Positions 7,242-14,894 of a stretch of DNA of 41,769 nt are shown piece after piece. Numbering within the stretch: position 1 is the first letter of the stretch; every line of letters begins with the position of its first letter. The notes below the pieces were generated by a model. The model saw only the letters and a list, made by a program, of their open reading frames with translations. It did no database searches and was not told the DNA's origin. This stretch comes from a virus: positions 1-41,769 of IMG/VR virus record IMGVR_UViG_3300010211_000043; one strand, given 5' to 3'. Made by a program: the position numbers and the translations under genes.

Positions 7242-8871
7242 TATCGAACTGCGCTTCGCCCCCACCCTGGGCGCCGAGGGGACCTTTCGGGGCCTCGCTT
7301 CGGCCTATGGCGTGTTGGATCAGCACGGCACCGCGTTCGGCCCCGGCGCCTTCTCCGCCTCCCTGGCCGAAACTCGCGCCGACGCCCGGAAAATCCCGCT
7401 GCTGCTGCACCACGACGCAACCCGGGTCTGTGGCGTGGTGGAGACCCTGACCGACACGCCCGCCGGGCTGGAGATCGAGGGCCGTTTTGTTCTCGATACC
7501 CGCGACGGCGCCGAGGCGCACGCCCTGGCAAAGGCCGGTGCCCTGGCCCTGTCCGTGGGCTTCAAGCGGGTGCGGGATCAGCCGCGCGCCGGGGGAGGCC
7601 GCACCATCACCACCGCCCGTCTGGCCGAGGTGTCCTGCGTGGCCGTGGCCAGCAACCCCAAAACCCGGATCACCGAAGTCCGGTCCACCGCCGCCCGCGC
7701 GGCGCAACAGAAGGAGTCCACCATGGACGCCAACACCGAGACCGCGCCGGAGACCCGGGCGGAGGATATCGAAACCACCGAGACCCGGGGCGACGATGCC
7801 CTGGAAACCCGTATGTCCGAGGTGACCAGCACCCTGACCGAGATCCGCACTGCCGTTGATGGCATGGGCCGCCGCCTGGATCGCGTCGAGGCCCGCGCCG
7901 GCCGCGCCGGGGTCACTGCTGCCCCCGCCTCCGAGGGCCAGGCCATCGAAACCCGCGCCTTCGATACCTTCATCCGCCGGGGCCGCGAGGCTCTGGGCGC
8001 CGAGGAAATCCGGTCCCTGCGAGTGGCCGACGACACCAGCGGCGGGTACCTGACCACGCCGGACTTCCGCGCCGACCTGCTGAAGGGGCTTCAGGAGATC
8101 AGCCCGATCCGCCGTCTGGCCGCCGTGACCAGCACCAGCGCGGGCGAGATCGTGCTTCCCAAGCTGACCGGCCGTCCGACCGCCGCGTGGGTCACCGAGA
8201 CCGGCGCCCGTACCGGCACCGAACCCGCGTTCGGTCAGGTGCGCATCCCGGTTCACGAGGCCAGCGTCTACGTGGACGTGTCCACCCAGCTTCTGGAAGA
8301 CGCAGCGATCAACGTGTCCGCCGAACTGTCCACCATGCTCGCGACGGAATACGCCCGCCTGGAAGGGGTGGCGTTCCTGTCGGGCGACGGTACCGGCAAG
8401 CCCTCGGGCATCCTGACCAGTGCCGATCTGGTGACGATGGCCAACGGGTCCACCACCGTCCTGTCGGCGGACGCCCTGATCGGCCTTCTGTACAGCCTGA
8501 AGCCGACCTACCGGGCGCGCGCAACCTGGATCATGAACCCGAGCACCATCGCCACCGTGCGCAAACTGAAGGCCAGTGACGGCCACTACCTCTGGCAGGA
8601 CAGCCTTGCCGCCGGGCAGCCGGCGACGATCTTGGGCTTCCCGGTGGCCGAAGCCGCCGACATGCCGGAGATCGCCAGCGGCGCCGTTCCGGTCCTGTTC
8701 GGGGACTGGAAGACGGCCTATCGCGTCGTCACCCGCACGGGCGTTTCGATCCTGCGCGACCCCTACACCCAGGCCACCAACGGCTTGACCCGCTTTCATT
8801 CGCGGATGCGCGTGGGGGGCGCCCTGACCATGCCCGAGGCCATCACCGGCCTGAAGATGGTAACGAGCTAA
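7234..8871 (+). CDS. Prohead protease fused to HK97-type major capsid
   Basis: 545 aa that combine two proteins usually encoded apart. Residues 1-163 match the S78/HK97 prohead protease, with histidines in LLLHHD (H59/H60), serine in ALSVGFK (S107) and glutamate in LAEVSCV (E132). Residues from about 164 are an HK97 capsid: a delta-domain-like helical stretch (TRMSEVTSTLTEIRTAVDG), then DDTSGGYLTTPDFRADLLKGLQE and a standard coat core to the end. An internal ATG at 7723 with AAGGAG seven bases upstream would give a free 382-aa capsid protein, so both forms may be made. The protease would cut the scaffold during maturation. Confidence 0.92.
   Translation: MPDIELRFAPTLGAEGTFRGLASAYGVLDQHGTAFGPGAFSASLAETRADARKIPLLLHHDATRVCGVVETLTDTPAGLEIEGRFVLDTRDGAEAHALAKAGALALSVGFKRVRDQPRAGGGRTITTARLAEVSCVAVASNPKTRITEVRSTAARAAQQKESTMDANTETAPETRAEDIETTETRGDDALETRMSEVTSTLTEIRTAVDGMGRRLDRVEARAGRAGVTAAPASEGQAIETRAFDTFIRRGREALGAEEIRSLRVADDTSGGYLTTPDFRADLLKGLQEISPIRRLAAVTSTSAGEIVLPKLTGRPTAAWVTETGARTGTEPAFGQVRIPVHEASVYVDVSTQLLEDAAINVSAELSTMLATEYARLEGVAFLSGDGTGKPSGILTSADLVTMANGSTTVLSADALIGLLYSLKPTYRARATWIMNPSTIATVRKLKASDGHYLWQDSLAAGQPATILGFPVAEAADMPEIASGAVPVLFGDWKTAYRVVTRTGVSILRDPYTQATNGLTRFHSRMRVGGALTMPEAITGLKMVTS
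7711..7725 (+). promoter_or_regulatory. Internal ribosome binding site and start inside the capsid fusion
   Basis: AAGGAG at 7711-7716 followed by ATG at 7723, in frame with the fusion. It lies exactly at the protease/capsid boundary, where a separate capsid gene would start. This is better than most starts in the window and suggests nested production of unfused capsid protein. Confidence 0.6.
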
Positions 8872-8919
8872 GGGAGGAGCGGCGGAGACCGCCCGCCGGT
8901 TGCCGCATAGCGAGACACT

Positions 8920-9051
8920 CGCTCCGGGACGGAGCGGGAACAGGGGCCGACCAACGGGACGTTGCGGCCCTGACCGACGCCATCCATCGGGATGATGGGG
9001 TGTCGGTGCCCTGGCCAGGGTGCGGCGGAGGGATCCAGCCCCCTCCGCCGC
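8920..9051 (+). other. Intergenic hairpins after the capsid gene
   Basis: The 207-bp gap between capsid and HNH holds two strong stems. CGCTCCG (8920-8926) pairs with CGGAGCG (8930-8936) around a 3-base loop. GCGGCGGAGGG (9022-9032) pairs with CCCTCCGCCGC (9041-9051) around 8 bases. Neither is followed by a T-tract, so they are not textbook terminators. They may limit read-through after the most-needed protein or protect the mRNA end. Confidence 0.5.
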
Positions 9052-9078
9052 CTTGGCATAGATGGAGACGAACACGCC

Positions 9079-9402
9079 ATGCCGACCCGTCCGCCCCGCG
9101 TTTGCCCACGGTGCCGCCGGCCTGTGCCTGCGGGGCAGCGGTGCGATTGCACGCCACGCCCCACGGACCCGCGTCCGTCAGCGCATCGGCGGGGCTATGG
9201 GGTGAACTGGCGCCGACTGCGGGCGAACCTGATGCCCGAGGGTACGCGCTGTGTGCGCTGTGGTGCCCCGGCTGAACACCTGGATCACATCCGCCCGAAG
9301 CGGCTGGGCGGGACCGATGATCCGAGCAACCTGCAACCCCTGTGCGGGCGCTGTCACCGCAGTTGGAAACAGGCCATGGAGGCCCGCCATGCTGACCGTT
9401 GA
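9079..9402 (+). CDS. HNH endonuclease, terminase-associated
   Basis: 107 aa. Cysteine pairs CPRC (N-terminus) and CVRC / CGRC (around the core) bind structural zinc, and the HNH core is EHLDHIRPKRLGGTDDPSNLQPLCGRCHRSWK, with the first catalytic His in LDH, the Asn in SNLQPL and the last His in CHRSW. HNH proteins of this type sit next to terminase genes in cos-packaging HK97-like phages and are needed for terminal cutting. Start ATG 9079 follows GGAGACG. It overlaps the connector gene by 14 bases. Confidence 0.9.
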   Translation: MPTRPPRVCPRCRRPVPAGQRCDCTPRPTDPRPSAHRRGYGVNWRRLRANLMPEGTRCVRCGAPAEHLDHIRPKRLGGTDDPSNLQPLCGRCHRSWKQAMEARHADR

Positions 9403-9967
9403 GACCGCCCCGGACACCGATCTTGTGACCCTGGCCGACGCCAAGGCCGCGCTGGGCATCACCGGCACGGCGGATGATGAGTGGCTTGGCGCCCTGATCG
9501 CCCGGGCGAGCGCGGCTGTCGTGGCGTTCGTCGGCTGGCCGATCCTCGAAGGCCGCTACGCCGAGACCATCGAAACGGATGGCCGAACCCACACCATCCT
9601 GTTGAGCCGCTTCCCGATCATCACCGTGACCGGCCTTGCCCTGGACGGTGAGGACATCACGGCGGACATCGAATGGAAAGTGCAAGCTGGTGGCGGGCTG
9701 ACCCTCTGGCAAAACCACCGCGCCACCCCCTGGCCCTGCGGTGCCCTGGTGGTGACCTACGCCGCCGGGCACACCACCGCGCCGGCCGACATCCAGGCCG
9801 CAACCCTCGAGCTTGTCCGCCAGTGGTCCGACCGGACCCGCGACCCGAACGTCAAGTCCACCAGCTACGCCGACAGCACCAGCGTTTCCTACGTGGTCAA
9901 CCCCGCCGGCCTGCCCGCCGCCGTGCGCGACCTGCTGACCCCGCACCGCCTGCCCGGGATCGGATGA
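9389..9967 (+). CDS. gp6-like head-tail connector
   Basis: 192 aa. The start LVTLADAKAALGITGTADDEWLGALIARASAAVVAFVGWPI and the later TAPADIQAATLELVRQWSDRTRDPNVKSTSYADSTSVSYV follow the pattern of the HK97 gp6 (QLRG/YqbG-type) connector family. The protein would form the ring below the portal that closes the filled head. It overlaps HNH by 14 bases and is followed by a small membrane protein gene. Confidence 0.88.
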   Translation: MLTVETAPDTDLVTLADAKAALGITGTADDEWLGALIARASAAVVAFVGWPILEGRYAETIETDGRTHTILLSRFPIITVTGLALDGEDITADIEWKVQAGGGLTLWQNHRATPWPCGALVVTYAAGHTTAPADIQAATLELVRQWSDRTRDPNVKSTSYADSTSVSYVVNPAGLPAAVRDLLTPHRLPGIG

Positions 9968-9968
9968 C

Positions 9969-10169
9969 ATGGACCGCCTGCGACACGCCGACGCCGTGAC
10001 GGTACCAGCCCTGGTGTCGTCGCCTGCCTGGGTGCCGCTGCTGGAACACCTGAACTTGGTTCTGACCGCCCTTAGTCTGGGCATCGGGTTGGTGATCGGC
10101 CTGTTGCGTGTCTATGCGCTGATCCGCGCCTTGCGGGGGCGCCACACGTCCGGGAACGGCGAGCCATGA
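9969..10169 (+). CDS. Small single-pass membrane protein
   Basis: 66 aa with one hydrophobic helix (about 27-53, LNLVLTALSLGIGLVIGLLRVYALI) and a basic C-terminus (RALRGRH). Starts two bases after the connector stop. No close family recognised. A holin-like role is possible, but the element lacks a partner endolysin. A membrane-acting interference or accessory role is equally open. Confidence 0.6.
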   Translation: MDRLRHADAVTVPALVSSPAWVPLLEHLNLVLTALSLGIGLVIGLLRVYALIRALRGRHTSGNGEP

Positions 10170-10272
10170 GGACCCCACCCCCGGGGGCGGGTCGAGAATT
10201 TCGGTCGAAGGGGTCCGGGACCGGCTGGGGGGTCACGTGCGAGATGGGCCGGAAATTGGAGGTTTTGCAGCC
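10170..10272 (+). promoter_or_regulatory. GC-rich gap before terS, possible cos region
   Basis: This 103-bp gap has a near-perfect hairpin (10171-10193, GACCC..GGGTC outside a CCCCC/GGGGG core) and a second G-rich stretch (GGGGTCCGGGACCGGCTGGGG). A ribosome binding site GGAGG (10258-10262) precedes terS. In cos-type phages with an HNH gene, the cos site commonly lies just before terS, so this is the best place to look for it. No cohesive-end sequence can be proven here. Confidence 0.35.
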
Positions 10273-10683
10273 ATGAAGGGCCGGAAGCCGAACCTGTCGG
10301 TGGTCGAGGGCGGGAAATCCGCCGGCCGGGCACCGCCGCCGCCGTCCTGGATGGCCGATCACGCGAAGGCCGAATGGAAGCGGGTCGCGCCGGAGCTTCA
10401 CCGCCGGGGCCTGCTGACCGCCGAGGCCCGGGCCACCCTGGAAAGCTACTGCATCGCCGTCGGCACCGTTCGCGAGACCGAGGAAACCTTGATCCGGGAA
10501 GGTCGCACGGTCGAGGGCGAACGCGGCCCGGCCGTTCATCCGGCCTTCAAGGTGCAACAGGGGGCCATGCGCGAGGCCCGGCTTTTGGGCTCCGAACTGG
10601 CGTTGACGCCGCACCGCCAAGCCCTGCGAGGAAAGACCGATGACGACGCCAGCGACGGATGGGGCGACCTGGTGGACGGCTGA
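10273..10683 (+). CDS. terS: Terminase small subunit, P27 family
   Basis: 136 aa. The start MKGRKPNLSVVEGG followed by PPPPSWMADHAKAEWKRVAPELHRRGLLTAEARATLESYCIAVGTVRETEE is the P27/TerS_4 pattern. It recognises the packaging site and hands DNA to TerL. ATG 10273 is chosen because GGAGG lies 10 bases upstream; an upstream in-frame start at 10237 adds unlike residues. It overlaps terL by 44 bases, a common arrangement. Confidence 0.9.
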   Translation: MKGRKPNLSVVEGGKSAGRAPPPPSWMADHAKAEWKRVAPELHRRGLLTAEARATLESYCIAVGTVRETEETLIREGRTVEGERGPAVHPAFKVQQGAMREARLLGSELALTPHRQALRGKTDDDASDGWGDLVDG

Positions 10684-12310
10684 CCAATGCCGCCCCGCCT
10701 GGCTGTTCGATGACAGCCCGATCCCGGACCCTCATGGGAAGGGCGCCCGGGCCGTGGCGTTCGTGGAACGCCTGACCATCACCGAGGGACCGCGCGCCGG
10801 GCAACGCCTGGGGAAGGTCTTGGCACCCTGGCAACGGCGCCTGATCCAGCGCGTCTATGGGGACACCCTGCCGGACGGTCGGCGCCGCTTCTCCGACGTG
10901 GCCGTGTGGCTCCCCAGGGGCAACGGCAAAACCACGCTGATTGCCGCGCTGGGGCTGTTGCACCTGCTGGGGCCGGAACGCGACGCCGCCGGGCAAGTGG
11001 TGGTCGCGGCCGCCGACCGGGGGCAAGCGTCCATCGGCTTCGGGCACGCGAAGCGGTACGTCGAGGCCGACCGCACCCTGTCCCGGATCGTTCGCGCAGT
11101 GGAATCCCAGAAGGAGTTGCACCACGGCAAATCCGGGTCCGTGCTGAAGGCCATTTCCCATGAGAGCTACACCAAGCACGGGCTCAACATCTCCCTGCTG
11201 ATCGGGGACGAAATCCACGCATGGCCGGCGCATTCGGGCCGCGAACTCTGGCGCGTGCTGCGGACCAGCATGGGCAAGCGGGCCGATCCCCTGACCATCA
11301 CCATTTCGACCGCTGGCGTGGGCCGGAACACGCTCGCCTGGGATCGCTGGCAGCATTCCCACGCGGTGGCGAAGGGCGAGCGCGACGACGAGTCCTTTTT
11401 ACCGGTGATCTTTGCCGCCCCGGACCCGCCCGAGGGCGAAGACCTTCCCTGGCAGGACGAAGCCCTGTGGCACGCGCTCAATCCAGCCTTGGGCGCGTTC
11501 CTGTACCTGGACGAACTGCGCAAACTGGCGCGTCAGGCCGCGCCGCTGCCCCACGAGGTGGAAGGCTGGCAACAACTGCACCTGAACCGCTGGATTGACG
11601 GCAGCGTGGCCGGGTGGGTGGCGATGACGTCATGGGATCGCGGGTCCGACCCTGTGGACCTGGACGCGCTCGAGGGCCGCTCGGCCTGGATCGGCGTTGA
11701 CCTGTCCAGCACCACCGACTTGACGGCCGTGGTGCTGGCCCTGCCCGACGATGACGGCGGGGTGGACGTGGTGCCGTTCTGCGTCGTCCCGGCCGACACC
11801 ATGCGCCGCCGGGCGGAGGTGGACGGGGTGCCGTATCCCACATGGGCGGACACCGGCCTTCTGACCGCGACCCCGGGCAATGTGGTGGATTACGGCGCCG
11901 TCGAAGCCTGCATCATCGACCTGTGCGAACGGTTCGACGTCCGAGAAGTCGCCATGGACCAGTGGAACGCCACGGGCTCCATCACCCGCCTGCAAGAGGC
12001 CGGGGTTCCGGTGACCACCCACCGTCAGGGCTTCGTGTCCATGAGCCCGCCCATGAAGGACACGGAACGGCTGATCCTGTCCGGCAAGCTGCGCCACGGC
12101 GGACACCCGGTGTTGCGCTGGTGCGTGGGCAATGTGGTCCCGGACAAGGACCCGGCCGGCAACATCAAGCCGTCCAAGGCCCGGGCGAAGGAGCGAATCG
12201 ACGCCGCAACCGCGCTCATCATGGCCGTGGGCCGCGCCGTGGCCGGCGAAGGCGCGCGTTCGATCTACAACGACGAATCCGCCCGCCCGGACGGCTTCCT
12301 GATCCTGTAG
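10640..12310 (+). CDS. terL: Terminase large subunit, HK97 type
   Basis: 556 aa packaging motor. ATPase domain: Walker A LPRGNGKTT (91-99), Walker B SLLIGDE (about 185-191, catalytic E191). Nuclease domain: IGVDLSSTTDLT with D354 and D360, and a later acidic residue in ERIDAATALI. Length and motif spacing fit the Terminase_1 family. It would pump the element's DNA into its own heads. Presence of both TerS and TerL means the element does not need the helper's packaging enzyme. The 44-base overlap with terS supports coupled translation. Confidence 0.95.
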   Translation: MTTPATDGATWWTADQCRPAWLFDDSPIPDPHGKGARAVAFVERLTITEGPRAGQRLGKVLAPWQRRLIQRVYGDTLPDGRRRFSDVAVWLPRGNGKTTLIAALGLLHLLGPERDAAGQVVVAAADRGQASIGFGHAKRYVEADRTLSRIVRAVESQKELHHGKSGSVLKAISHESYTKHGLNISLLIGDEIHAWPAHSGRELWRVLRTSMGKRADPLTITISTAGVGRNTLAWDRWQHSHAVAKGERDDESFLPVIFAAPDPPEGEDLPWQDEALWHALNPALGAFLYLDELRKLARQAAPLPHEVEGWQQLHLNRWIDGSVAGWVAMTSWDRGSDPVDLDALEGRSAWIGVDLSSTTDLTAVVLALPDDDGGVDVVPFCVVPADTMRRRAEVDGVPYPTWADTGLLTATPGNVVDYGAVEACIIDLCERFDVREVAMDQWNATGSITRLQEAGVPVTTHRQGFVSMSPPMKDTERLILSGKLRHGGHPVLRWCVGNVVPDKDPAGNIKPSKARAKERIDAATALIMAVGRAVAGEGARSIYNDESARPDGFLIL

Positions 12311-12319
12311 GGGGTGACG

Positions 12320-13162
12320 ATGACACCGGACCTGAAGACGCCCTTCCGCCTGCTGGGACAGGCCGCCGTGTACAGCCCGACCGCCGGCGCCCCGGTGGCG
12401 TGCCAAGCCATGCCCGTTGGCGGAGGGCAGGTGTTCACCGTGGGCCGCGTCCAGTTCACGGCCGAGCGGCCGTTGTTCCACGTTCGCAGGGCGGAGGTGT
12501 CACCTGCTGCCGGTGGCGTGCTGACGGTGGATGGCACCGCGCACCCTGTCCAGGCCGTCGAGCCCGTCGAGGGCGATCCCCGTGGGCTTCTGTGGCAGGT
12601 GGTGCCCGCTTGGGGCGCGCTGTTCGATTGGACCACCCCGGGCAGCGGCGGGGGCAGTCCTTACGATCCCGTCGGGGACACCGTGACGCTGACGGCGCGG
12701 GCCGCGAGCGCGGGGGCAACCACTGTGACGCTGGTTGCGTCCACCTGGACATCCGGGCGCGTCCGCGACGGTGACACGCTCACGATCGAGGGCACGGATT
12801 ACACTGTCACGGGCGACGTGCCCTTGAGCCTGGATGGTCAGTCGTATGTGTTCGCCAACGTGCCGATCACACCGGGCCTGAGCGCGGCCCTGAGCGGTGG
12901 CGAATCCGTGACCTACCTTCCGGCCGGGGGCAGCAACGCGCGCCTCGTGCGGGCCGCCGTGGCGGACTACGAGGCCAGCGAGATCATGGCCGGAATCCTG
13001 ACCGGCGACCGCCGGCTTGTCGTGCGGGCCGGCGATATCAACCCAGCGCCCACCACCAGCGACACGGTGGAGATCGACGGCACCGACTGGTCCGTCGTTT
13101 CGGTCGAGGCCATTCATGTCGGCGCCGACGTGGTGGCGTGGGTGTGCCAATTAAGGCGATGA
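12320..13162 (+). CDS. Head-tail adaptor, probable fusion of two joining domains
   Basis: 280 aa. The front (about 5-95, FRLLGQAAVYSP...VGRVQFTAERPLFHVRRAEV...LTVDGTAHPVQ) resembles lambda FII-type head-tail joining proteins. The back (about 205-280, YEASEIMAGILTGDRRLVVRAGDI...DTVEIDGTDWSVVSVEAI) resembles the HK97 gp10-type joining proteins. A middle beta-rich section (VTLTARAASAGATTVTLVAS) links them. These proteins form the end of the head onto which a tail docks. It is the last gene of the element; no tail gene follows, so the tail must come from elsewhere. A GTG at 12314 is an alternative start. Confidence 0.75.
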   Translation: MTPDLKTPFRLLGQAAVYSPTAGAPVACQAMPVGGGQVFTVGRVQFTAERPLFHVRRAEVSPAAGGVLTVDGTAHPVQAVEPVEGDPRGLLWQVVPAWGALFDWTTPGSGGGSPYDPVGDTVTLTARAASAGATTVTLVASTWTSGRVRDGDTLTIEGTDYTVTGDVPLSLDGQSYVFANVPITPGLSAALSGGESVTYLPAGGSNARLVRAAVADYEASEIMAGILTGDRRLVVRAGDINPAPTTSDTVEIDGTDWSVVSVEAIHVGADVVAWVCQLRR

Positions 13163-13186
13163 CCGTTGAAATAATACCGCCTTGCG

Positions 13187-13215
13187 TTGACAATAGATGC
13201 ACCGAGAATTATTAA
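13187..13215 (+). promoter_or_regulatory. Candidate promoter pointing toward the defence locus (antisense)
   Basis: TTGACA (13187-13192), 17-bp spacer, TATTAA (13210-13215). A transcript would start near 13221, run first through the 13224-13251 hairpin and then antisense to the small ORF and the deaminase gene. It may be a short hairpin RNA or an antisense regulator. Only sequence similarity supports it. Confidence 0.4.
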
Positions 13216-13223
13216 TAAAAAAT

Positions 13224-13251
13224 TTCGCCCCTAGAGTGAACTAGGGGCGAA
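13224..13251 (-). terminator. Strong intrinsic terminator of the defence operon
   Basis: TTCGCCCCTAG (13224-13234) pairs perfectly with CTAGGGGCGAA (13241-13251) around the loop AGTGAA. On the minus strand it is followed by ATTTTTTATT, a clean T-tract, so it ends transcription coming from the deaminase and the small ORF. On the plus strand only TTT follows, so it would be weak in that direction. Confidence 0.85.
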
Positions 13252-13315
13252 TTTAGAATACCTTTCGGTGCCAAGAGCTAAATTTTTCACTCCTCGGCGC
13301 CACGCGGAGATGAAA

Positions 13316-13483
13316 TCAAGTAGCCATAGCGGTATTCTTGTTTCTGATCACCGAAGAAAACTCAGAGCTATATGACTCTTTTCTTCTTATATTGCGAAGT
13401 ATAATTTCCTTTTTCCAGGTTTCTAGTTTTTCGAACTTCTCCTTTTCCCTCTCGATTCTTCTGAGAATTTCGGAATCCTGCAT
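13316..13483 (-). CDS. Small lysine/glutamate-rich protein downstream of the deaminase
   Basis: 55 aa, starting five bases after the deaminase stop, with CAGGAG placed inside the last deaminase codons. The sequence MQDSEILRRIEREKEKFEKL and onward is highly charged and probably a coiled coil; the end is polar. The AT-rich codon use matches the deaminase gene and not the neighbours. A terminator follows about 65 bases downstream. Not a family I recognise. The position suggests a partner or modulator of the deaminase, but this is inference. Confidence 0.6.
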   Translation of the reverse strand: MQDSEILRRIEREKEKFEKLETWKKEIILRNIRRKESYSSEFSSVIRNKNTAMAT

Positions 13484-13488
13484 GTCCC

Positions 13489-14877
13489 TTACTCCTGATT
13501 GGGGCGTATTTTTGCTCTTAATTCTTCGAGGTTGATCCTATCCGTAAGAGAACTATAGGCGTTCTCCATCGCGAGATAGCTGTAGCCTGCAACTACCCCT
13601 TTTGGACTATGCTCTCTCGGACGCCAAATAACCGAATAACCCTGTTCGTCTTTCCGCTTTTCCGCTGCGAACAAACGAAAATACAGTTGAGGTGCTACAC
13701 CCCGGAACGGCTCGAACGAAACCGCCGCGGGATGGTCGCCCCCTTCCCCATCAACAACGGTTGAAGCCCGGTACAAGTCCTTCGTCATGCTTTTGGGATA
13801 GGGTTCGATATAGACAACTCGGCGGACGCCGGATCCTATAATGTGCCTGGCGCACATATGACATGGAAAGGTTGTGCAATACAATGTGCCACCGAAAACG
13901 GCCACACCCCTTCGGGCCGCCTCAATGATCGCATTCATTTCAGCGTGAACAATCCTTCCAAACTCAATCAAACTTCGAATCCGAGTCCCCTTAAGGGCTT
14001 CCTTGTATTCACCATACACTAAATTTATCGTAATTTCATCGTCGCTGCAACTTTCTGGGATATTTAGCAAATTCAAACGCCGCAGTCCGGACACTATTTC
14101 TTTAACGATGTCATTCCTTATAACTGCATTTGCATCGCGGCCATGACGAAAGTCACGGTCATCATATTTTTCCGCATCGCCGTCCCAAAACACACCTCCA
14201 CCAGATGCAGGCACCTCATTGCATCCAGAAGAAATGTGATCACCCTCACAACTAGTCAGAACTGCCCCAACTTGTCGTGACAAATCTGCCGAGCGGAGCG
14301 CAACCGCCCTAGCATGAAACATCCAGTATTCATCCTTTTGGGGAGTTATAAATGGGCTTCCAAATATAAGATCGACAAATCTCTGAACTTGATCATCAAT
14401 ATCGGCACTAGATGAGATAAAAAAATCTGCTTCCGGAAAAGCGTTTCTAACATCTTGCTGATAATCACCCCCTCTATGTTCATCAATTTCAATAATTTCT
14501 TTTGCCTTTTGTTCAAAATCACCGTCAGCGAGTGACAGATGTGACTTCGCTATCCTCTTTTTAAGGTTTTCAAGACGAATCTGCCTTGTTGTATACACTG
14601 AAATCGCAAAAAAAGCCGAACCGTACACGTCCCGAAGAGCCCGCACTTCTTCGGGGTGCTTTAACGAATCGAAAATATATGCAGTTGCATCTGCCGGCTG
14701 CCCCTCAGGCGTTCCAGCTTCTTCTCTGTAACTCGCGAGCAGCGGGAGAACGTAGAACAGGATCGCTTCACCTGTCTTAGCAGCGTCCCGTATTCGATCG
14801 CCCCCGTCGATTAGGGTGCGAATTCGCACCTCTTCATGGTTCATGCTCGGGTAACTGGCCTCGGCAACCCCGCACAC
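13489..14877 (-). pseudogene. avcD: AvcD/DcdV-like anti-phage dCTP/dCMP deaminase, 5'-truncated
   Basis: 462 residues are readable. The C-terminal half is a zinc deaminase: HAEMNAI (H311 ligand, E313 proton shuttle) and TTFPCHMCARH (C339, C342 ligands). The N-terminal part matches the end of the P-loop-containing domain of AvcD-type proteins (AYIFDSLKHPEEVRALRDVYGSAFF, about 66-90), but the P-loop itself and roughly the first 70-90 residues of the family are missing. The frame stays open only to 14901, at the Mu-like left end. AvcD-type enzymes deplete dC nucleotides during phage attack. GTG 14877 (or ATG 14844) is only an apparent start. The DNA is AT-rich, unlike both neighbours, suggesting transfer. 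Confidence 0.85.
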
Positions 14878-14894
14878 TTCAGCGATGACGTCAC

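Larger units (their letters stand above)
1..13162 (+). mobile_element. Capsid-forming satellite-like element (cf-PICI-like)
   Basis: All 16 genes lie on one strand in the order integrase, unknown, AlpA-like regulator, primase pair, portal, protease-capsid, HNH, connector, TerS, TerL, adaptor. No tail tube, tape measure, baseplate, receptor-binding or endolysin gene is present. Known cf-PICIs have this plan: they encode their own small heads and packaging machinery and take tails from a helper phage. The left boundary is outside the window, since base 1 is the integrase start. The right boundary is unclear: it may lie at the sharp switch to AT-rich DNA after 13162, or beyond the deaminase locus if that is cargo. 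A prophage whose tail genes were deleted is the main alternative. Mapping att repeats would settle the limits. Confidence 0.6.

Noticed and set aside
8082-8096. CTGAAGGGGCTTCAG dyad in the capsid gene
   Set aside because: Similar to the phage dyad, but the arms and spacer differ and it lies inside coding sequence of the other element.
7108-9075. 655-codon open frame on the minus strand
   Set aside because: Opposite the protease-capsid fusion, which has catalytic motifs and a good ribosome site; the reverse reading has none.
9969-10169. Calling the small membrane protein of the satellite a holin
   Set aside because: It has only one helix and no endolysin partner in the element, so it was kept as a membrane protein of unknown role.
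13338-13535. 65-codon plus-strand frame in the AT-rich region
   Set aside because: It overlaps the minus-strand small ORF and the end of the deaminase; its serine/phenylalanine/leucine-rich text is what the reverse of a lysine/glutamate-rich gene gives.
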